Shown piece by piece: positions 13,781 through 16,885 of a DNA stretch of 16,885 bases (its first letter is position 1; each line of letters starts with the position of its first letter). The notes under the pieces are model-generated. The model made no database searches, was not told where the DNA came from, and saw only the letters and a program-made list of their open reading frames with translations. A program made the translations under genes and the position numbers. This DNA comes from Desulfobacterales bacterium (GTDB lineage: Bacteria > Desulfobacterota > Desulfobacteria > Desulfobacterales > Desulfobacteraceae), in assembly GCA_022361135.1 (NCBI GenBank), contig JAKSBM010000164.1, forward strand, positions 1-16,885, written 5' to 3'.

Positions 13781-15873
13781 CAGATTCTCACCCTTCCCAC
13801 GGGATGCACCGACACCTCGGGGGTGAGCTCCTGGAAGGAAAGCACGGCAATGTCGTAGAATTCCTTTTCAATGAGCTTGCGCACATAGCGCCGGATGTCC
13901 ATGGAAGCCAGGACCACGGGGAGTTGCTTCCGCTTTTTGTAATCCCCCAGGGCCTTTTTCAACTCCTCCACAATCTTTTTGGCATCCTCGGGGGTGAGGG
14001 CCAGGAAGGCGCCGGAGGAGGTCTGGCGGATGGCCTTGCGAATTTCCTCCTCCGTATCCGGATCCAAAAGGATCACGGCCAGGACGTTGAGCCCCCCGGT
14101 GTATTTGAAACTGATCTGGCGGCTCAGGGCCGACCGCACATATTCGGTGAGCTGGACCGTGTCCTTTTCCTTGGGTGCCCATTCCACAATGGCCTCAAAA
14201 ATTCCCCGCAGGTTTCGAATACTCACCCGTTCCTGGACCAGTCGCTGGAGGACTTCTCCCACCTTTTGCACGGGCAAAAGCCGGGCCGCTTCCTTGATGA
14301 GTTCCGGGAACCGCTCCTCCATCTTGTCCATGAGGTATTTGGTTTCCTGGAGGCCCAGGAACTCCGAGGCATTCTTGGCCAGGAGAATGGAAGCGTGGTA
14401 GGTGAGGATCCGGGCATGGTTCATGTAGGAAATCCCGGCCATGTCCAATTTAGAAGTCTGGTCCTCGGCCACCCAGATACTGGGAATGTCCGGCAAAAAG
14501 TCATCTCCCTTTTCCCAGGGGATGCCCAACATCTTCAGGGCATTTTCCTTTTCCTTGACCAGGACCATGCCCGGTCTCAAATTCCCGGTGGTGATGGGAA
14601 TTTCATGGAGGAGCAGGGTATAGGAAAAGCTGGGCAGGGCCTCGGTGGGACGGATGGTGATCCCGGGAAAGGGCACCCCCATCTCGTAATAGAGGACCCG
14701 GCGCAGAGTGATGATTTCATTGTTCAGGGTATCAAAGGTCAGGGAGGTACCCAGGTCCGATGCCACATCCAGGAGCAGGGGCACGGTGGGGGCAAATTCT
14801 TCCTTTTGCTGTTTGGCCTTTTTCCGCCGGTTCTTCACCGTGGGGGCCAGGGTTTTCTGGAGTTCCTGGCCCTGGTCCATGAGCACGGGCTGGTTCTGGG
14901 CCTTGATCAAAACCACGCCCACGGTGCAGAGGATCAGGGAAAGAATAATGATCTGGGGCTTGGGAAAACCGGGAATCAAGGCCGTGAGAAAGAGCAGCCC
15001 CCCGGCCATGAGCAGGGCCTTGGGCCGGTCCAGGATTTGGTCCCCCATCTGGCCACCCAGATGTTCGGTGTCCTCGTCCGAAGTCCGGGTGATGAGAATC
15101 CCCGCCCCGATGGAGATGAGCAGGGAGGGAATTTGGGACACCAGACCGTCGCCGATGGTGAGGATGCCGTACTTTTGCAGGGCTTCACCGGCACCCATGC
15201 CGTGCTGGAGACTGCCGATGATGATCCCGCCCACGATGTTCACCACGGTGATGATCATGCCGGCAATGGAGTCCCCCTTAACAAACTTCATGGCCCCGTC
15301 CATGTTCCCGTACATCTGGCTTTCCGAGGTGATGCGATGGCGCCGGGACTGGGCTTCGGCCTGGTCAATGGCCCCGGCCCGCAGATCCGCGTCAATGCTC
15401 ATCTGTTTACCGGGCATGGCGTCCAGGGTAAACCGGGCCCCGACTTCGGCCACACGTTCCGACCCCTTGGCAATGACCAGAAACTGGACAATGGTGAGGA
15501 TGAGGAAAACCACCGCCCCCACCACAAAGTTCCCCTCCACCACAAAGTTTCCAAAGGTGTAGACGATCTGACCGGCATCCCCTTCAAGGAGGATGAGCCG
15601 GGTGGTGGTGATGTTCAGGGCCAACCGGAACAGGGTGGTGAAGAGCAACACCGTGGGAAAAACACTGAAATCCAGGGCTGTGGTCACATACATGGACATC
15701 ATCAGAACCACAAAGCTCACCCCCAGATTCATGCCGATGAGGGTATCCACCAATGGGGTGGGCAGGGGGATGATCATCAAACCAATGATGGCCACCAGGA
15801 ACAGGGCCAGGGTGATGTCGTTGTGGCGGCTCACATAGCCCACGGCGGAATTGGCCATGGAAGAAAAACTCAT
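13780..15873 (-). CDS. sctV: Type III secretion major export apparatus protein SctV (LcrD/YscV/InvA)
   Basis: A 697-residue export-gate protein. The N-terminal half (to about 325) holds about eight TM helices; the FHIPEP-family motif FRLALNITTTR is at 82-92. The cytoplasmic loop reads AKGSERVAEVGARF, DAMPGKQMSIDADLRAG and GNMDGAMKFVKGDSIAGMI. SERVAEV and MKFVKGD are features of injectisome SctV; flagellar FlhA has GRIAEV- and SKFVRGD-like forms. Residues from about 355 form the cytoplasmic domain expected to make a nonameric ring, ending with IRRYVRKLIEKEF and LSFQELTPEV. The start has AGGAG 8 nt upstream and overlaps the sctY stop (ATGA). SctV is the docking point for the SctX-SctY pair encoded just before it. 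Confidence 0.95.
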   Translation of the reverse strand: MSFSSMANSAVGYVSRHNDITLALFLVAIIGLMIIPLPTPLVDTLIGMNLGVSFVVLMMSMYVTTALDFSVFPTVLLFTTLFRLALNITTTRLILLEGDAGQIVYTFGNFVVEGNFVVGAVVFLILTIVQFLVIAKGSERVAEVGARFTLDAMPGKQMSIDADLRAGAIDQAEAQSRRHRITSESQMYGNMDGAMKFVKGDSIAGMIITVVNIVGGIIIGSLQHGMGAGEALQKYGILTIGDGLVSQIPSLLISIGAGILITRTSDEDTEHLGGQMGDQILDRPKALLMAGGLLFLTALIPGFPKPQIIILSLILCTVGVVLIKAQNQPVLMDQGQELQKTLAPTVKNRRKKAKQQKEEFAPTVPLLLDVASDLGTSLTFDTLNNEIITLRRVLYYEMGVPFPGITIRPTEALPSFSYTLLLHEIPITTGNLRPGMVLVKEKENALKMLGIPWEKGDDFLPDIPSIWVAEDQTSKLDMAGISYMNHARILTYHASILLAKNASEFLGLQETKYLMDKMEERFPELIKEAARLLPVQKVGEVLQRLVQERVSIRNLRGIFEAIVEWAPKEKDTVQLTEYVRSALSRQISFKYTGGLNVLAVILLDPDTEEEIRKAIRQTSSGAFLALTPEDAKKIVEELKKALGDYKKRKQLPVVLASMDIRRYVRKLIEKEFYDIAVLSFQELTPEVSVHPVGRVRI

Positions 15874-16217
15874 GATTCATCTCCTGTGAACATCAAATAT
15901 TCGTCCAGGACCCGGCGGCTTTCCTCCTCCTGGCCCAAAAGCCAGAGGGCCTTGGCCTGCATGAGCAATAACGGCGCGTCGGGGCTGGAAATTTCACTGC
16001 GGTCCAAAAAGGGTTTCAAATGGCCCAGGGCACCGGCCCCATCCTCCCGTTCCAGGGCAATGGATGCCAGGTATTTCCCGGTCCGGGCCTCTTCGGGGCA
16101 GGCCAGGGCCAATTGCTCCAGAATCATTTGGGCGTCGTCCATCTTGCCCAGCCGCATGTATAAAAAAATCAAATAGAACAGGGCGTCCCGTTCGTTCAGG
16201 GTCAGGGTATTTTTCAT
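15870..16217 (-). CDS. sctY: Type III secretion chaperone SctY (YscY-like), TPR
   Basis: A 115-residue, mostly helical protein with tetratricopeptide-like repeats: FLYMRLGKMDDAQMILEQLA (about 18-37), a second less regular unit, and ALWLLGQEEESRRVLDEYL near the end. Length, the N-terminal M-x-x-TLT start and the position directly before sctV match YscY, the chaperone of the early substrate YscX in Yersinia. I start it at the ATG at 16217, with AAGGAAAG upstream; a TTG two codons earlier lies too close to that site. Its TGA overlaps the sctV ATG. The family assignment rests on pattern plus gene order; a generic TPR chaperone is the alternative. Confidence 0.82.
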   Translation of the reverse strand: MKNTLTLNERDALFYLIFLYMRLGKMDDAQMILEQLALACPEEARTGKYLASIALEREDGAGALGHLKPFLDRSEISSPDAPLLLMQAKALWLLGQEEESRRVLDEYLMFTGDES

Positions 16218-16224
16218 GGTCAAT

Positions 16225-16232
16225 CTTTCCTT
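16225..16232 (-). promoter_or_regulatory. Ribosome binding site deciding the sctY start
   Basis: On the minus strand this reads AAGGAAAG, 7 nt before the ATG at 16217 and directly adjoining the TTG at 16223. The distance supports ATG at 16217 as the start. Confidence 0.5.
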
Positions 16233-16235
16233 GGG

Positions 16236-16592
16236 CTAACCCGGGATCACCAATGCCGTGTACATCCGGACAATGTCGTTGTTCTGTGCCAATTCCGACC
16301 CCAATGCGGAGACCCCTTCTCCGTCCAGTTTAGCCAGTGCCGATTCCACGGTGCTCTGGAAAACATGGGGGCTCATGAGGTCGGGATCGGAACTTCTGGG
16401 GGTCAGGTAGGATTCCACAATGGAATCCAGATTTTGGCCGTCATAGACCTCCAGTCCCTGTTCGTTGCCCGACAGGCTCAAGGCCGGGGAAACCCCGCCC
16501 CGCTGGGCGGAAATGGAAAGGTCTTCACTCTTGGGGGTGTTGATGGCGGTGATGCCCACCCCGGGATTCATCATGGATACGCCGTTGGCCAT
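16236..16592 (-). CDS. sctX: Type III secretion early substrate SctX (YscX-like)
   Basis: A 118-residue soluble protein without signal peptide. The N-terminal 45 residues are rich in Ser, Gly, Asn and Ile, as in type III secreted proteins, while the C-terminal part (about 55-115: FQSTVESALAKLDGEGVSAL then NNDIVRMYTAL) is helical. Size, the disordered front with a helical end, and its place between a SycN-like gene and sctY match YscX, which is needed for export and binds YscY and the SctV ring in Yersinia. Sequence identity to YscX is low, so the call leans on gene order. Start ATG has AGGGAG upstream and lies 12 nt after the previous stop; 18 nt separate it from sctY. Confidence 0.65.
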   Translation of the reverse strand: MANGVSMMNPGVGITAINTPKSEDLSISAQRGGVSPALSLSGNEQGLEVYDGQNLDSIVESYLTPRSSDPDLMSPHVFQSTVESALAKLDGEGVSALGSELAQNNDIVRMYTALVIPG

Positions 16593-16604
16593 GGTCTATA
16601 CTCC

Positions 16605-16885
16605 CTAGGATATCTCGGCCATGGTCTCGAACAGATAGGGAAGAATCTGTTCCACCATGCCGGCATTAATATGGTGTTTTTCCAATTTTGAGATCACCAC
16701 CAAGGTGTCCTCCCGGAACAGGGCCACCCGCAGTCCCAGGCGGGGTTCCTTGTCGGGGTGGCACTTCATCAACCCCCGTTCCAGGCTGGGCAGAATATCC
16801 CCCTGGATTTTCCGGGCCAGACTCACGGCCAGGCTGTCTCCGTCCCGTTCGATGAACAAAGAATCGGTCTCCCCCACGTTGAGGG
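16605..16885 (-). CDS. SycN-like type III secretion chaperone (N-terminus outside window)
   Basis: The C-terminal 92 residues of a small protein; the frame is open to the window edge. A GTG at 16877 is in frame, but the similarity runs through it (LNVGETDSLFIERDG), so the true start is probably upstream. The pattern fits a class I secretion chaperone: strand SLFIERDGDSLAVSLAR, then LGLRVALFREDTLVVISKLE and a terminal helix MVEQILPYLFETMAEI. The arrangement is close to SycN, which with YscB escorts the gatekeeper YopN in Yersinia. In Yersinia sycN precedes yscX, yscY and lcrD, which is the order here. A gatekeeper gene (sctW) would be expected further upstream. Confidence 0.65.
   Translation of the reverse strand, partial: LNVGETDSLFIERDGDSLAVSLARKIQGDILPSLERGLMKCHPDKEPRLGLRVALFREDTLVVISKLEKHHINAGMVEQILPYLFETMAEIS

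Noticed and set aside
11660..15873. Reading the export genes as flagellar flhA, fliQ, fliR and flhB
   Set aside because: SctV has SERVAEV and MKFVKGD, SctT has NQRGAS and LINRFAQQLNVF, and SctX/SctY-like genes precede sctV. These are injectisome features, and no flagellar structural gene is present.
13762..16176. Very long plus-strand open frame (804 codons) antisense to sctV and sctY
   Set aside because: Its translation is rich in His, Gly and Gln without domains, and it lies exactly opposite well-recognised secretion genes. It is a by-product of GC-rich third codon positions.
1..16885. Frequent CCAGGG / CCAGGGCC words across the window, considered as a polar or recombination-type motif
   Set aside because: On the coding (minus) strand these are mostly GCC-CTG Ala-Leu codon pairs and similar preferred codons, so codon use explains them.
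1..16885. CRISPR arrays, tRNA or rRNA genes, insertion sequences, attachment sites
   Set aside because: No regularly spaced direct repeats, cloverleaf-like segments, transposase or integrase sequences were seen in the short non-coding gaps.

Overview
The window suggests a Gram-negative anaerobe of moderately high GC, most likely a member of Desulfobacterota (sulfate-reducer-type 'Deltaproteobacteria'). The basis is a ferredoxin-dependent 2-oxoacid oxidoreductase in one operon with a molybdopterin enzyme, next to a Ysc-type secretion operon. The assignment is inferred from gene content; there is no rRNA or other marker gene here.

Region 1 (1-4600, all on the minus strand) is one operon read right to left. 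A dicluster ferredoxin subunit, alpha, beta and gamma subunits form a four-subunit 2-oxoacid:acceptor oxidoreductase. They are followed by a four-cluster iron-sulfur subunit and the N-terminal 252 residues of a cytoplasmic-looking molybdopterin oxidoreductase, cut by the window edge. This pairing recalls the Pad system for anaerobic phenylacetate degradation: a Mo enzyme oxidises phenylacetyl-CoA to phenylglyoxylate, and a 2-oxoacid oxidoreductase decarboxylates that to benzoyl-CoA. The substrate is inferred, not shown.

Region 2 (4601-5824) is an AT-rich divergent promoter region followed by a plus-strand GNAT-fold acyltransferase-like gene that probably has its own sigma-70-type promoter. 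It ends in a convergent gap with two hairpins.

Region 3 (16885 down to 5825, all on the minus strand, mostly with 1-4 nt overlaps or very short gaps) starts as a non-flagellar type III secretion (injectisome) operon of Ysc type: a SycN-like chaperone (partial), SctX, SctY, SctV, SctS, SctT and SctU. The sequence signatures are injectisome, not flagellar. SctU carries NPTR instead of the near-universal NPTH autocleavage motif, and sctR is absent from its usual place before sctS.

Without an obvious break the operon continues into four signalling or sensing genes: a membrane Cache-HAMP-PP2C (SpoIIE/RsbU-type) phosphatase, a two-TM sensor-like protein with no output domain, a 667-residue fusion of a similar two-TM sensor module to a 12-TM major facilitator permease, and an orphan PF04392-type periplasmic binding protein. 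The phosphatase recalls BtrU/RsbU partner switching, which controls type III secretion in Bordetella. The sensor stub, sensor-MFS fusion and orphan binding protein beside it do not match a system I know, and this is the most interesting part of the window.

I saw no tRNA, rRNA, CRISPR array, insertion sequence or replication origin.
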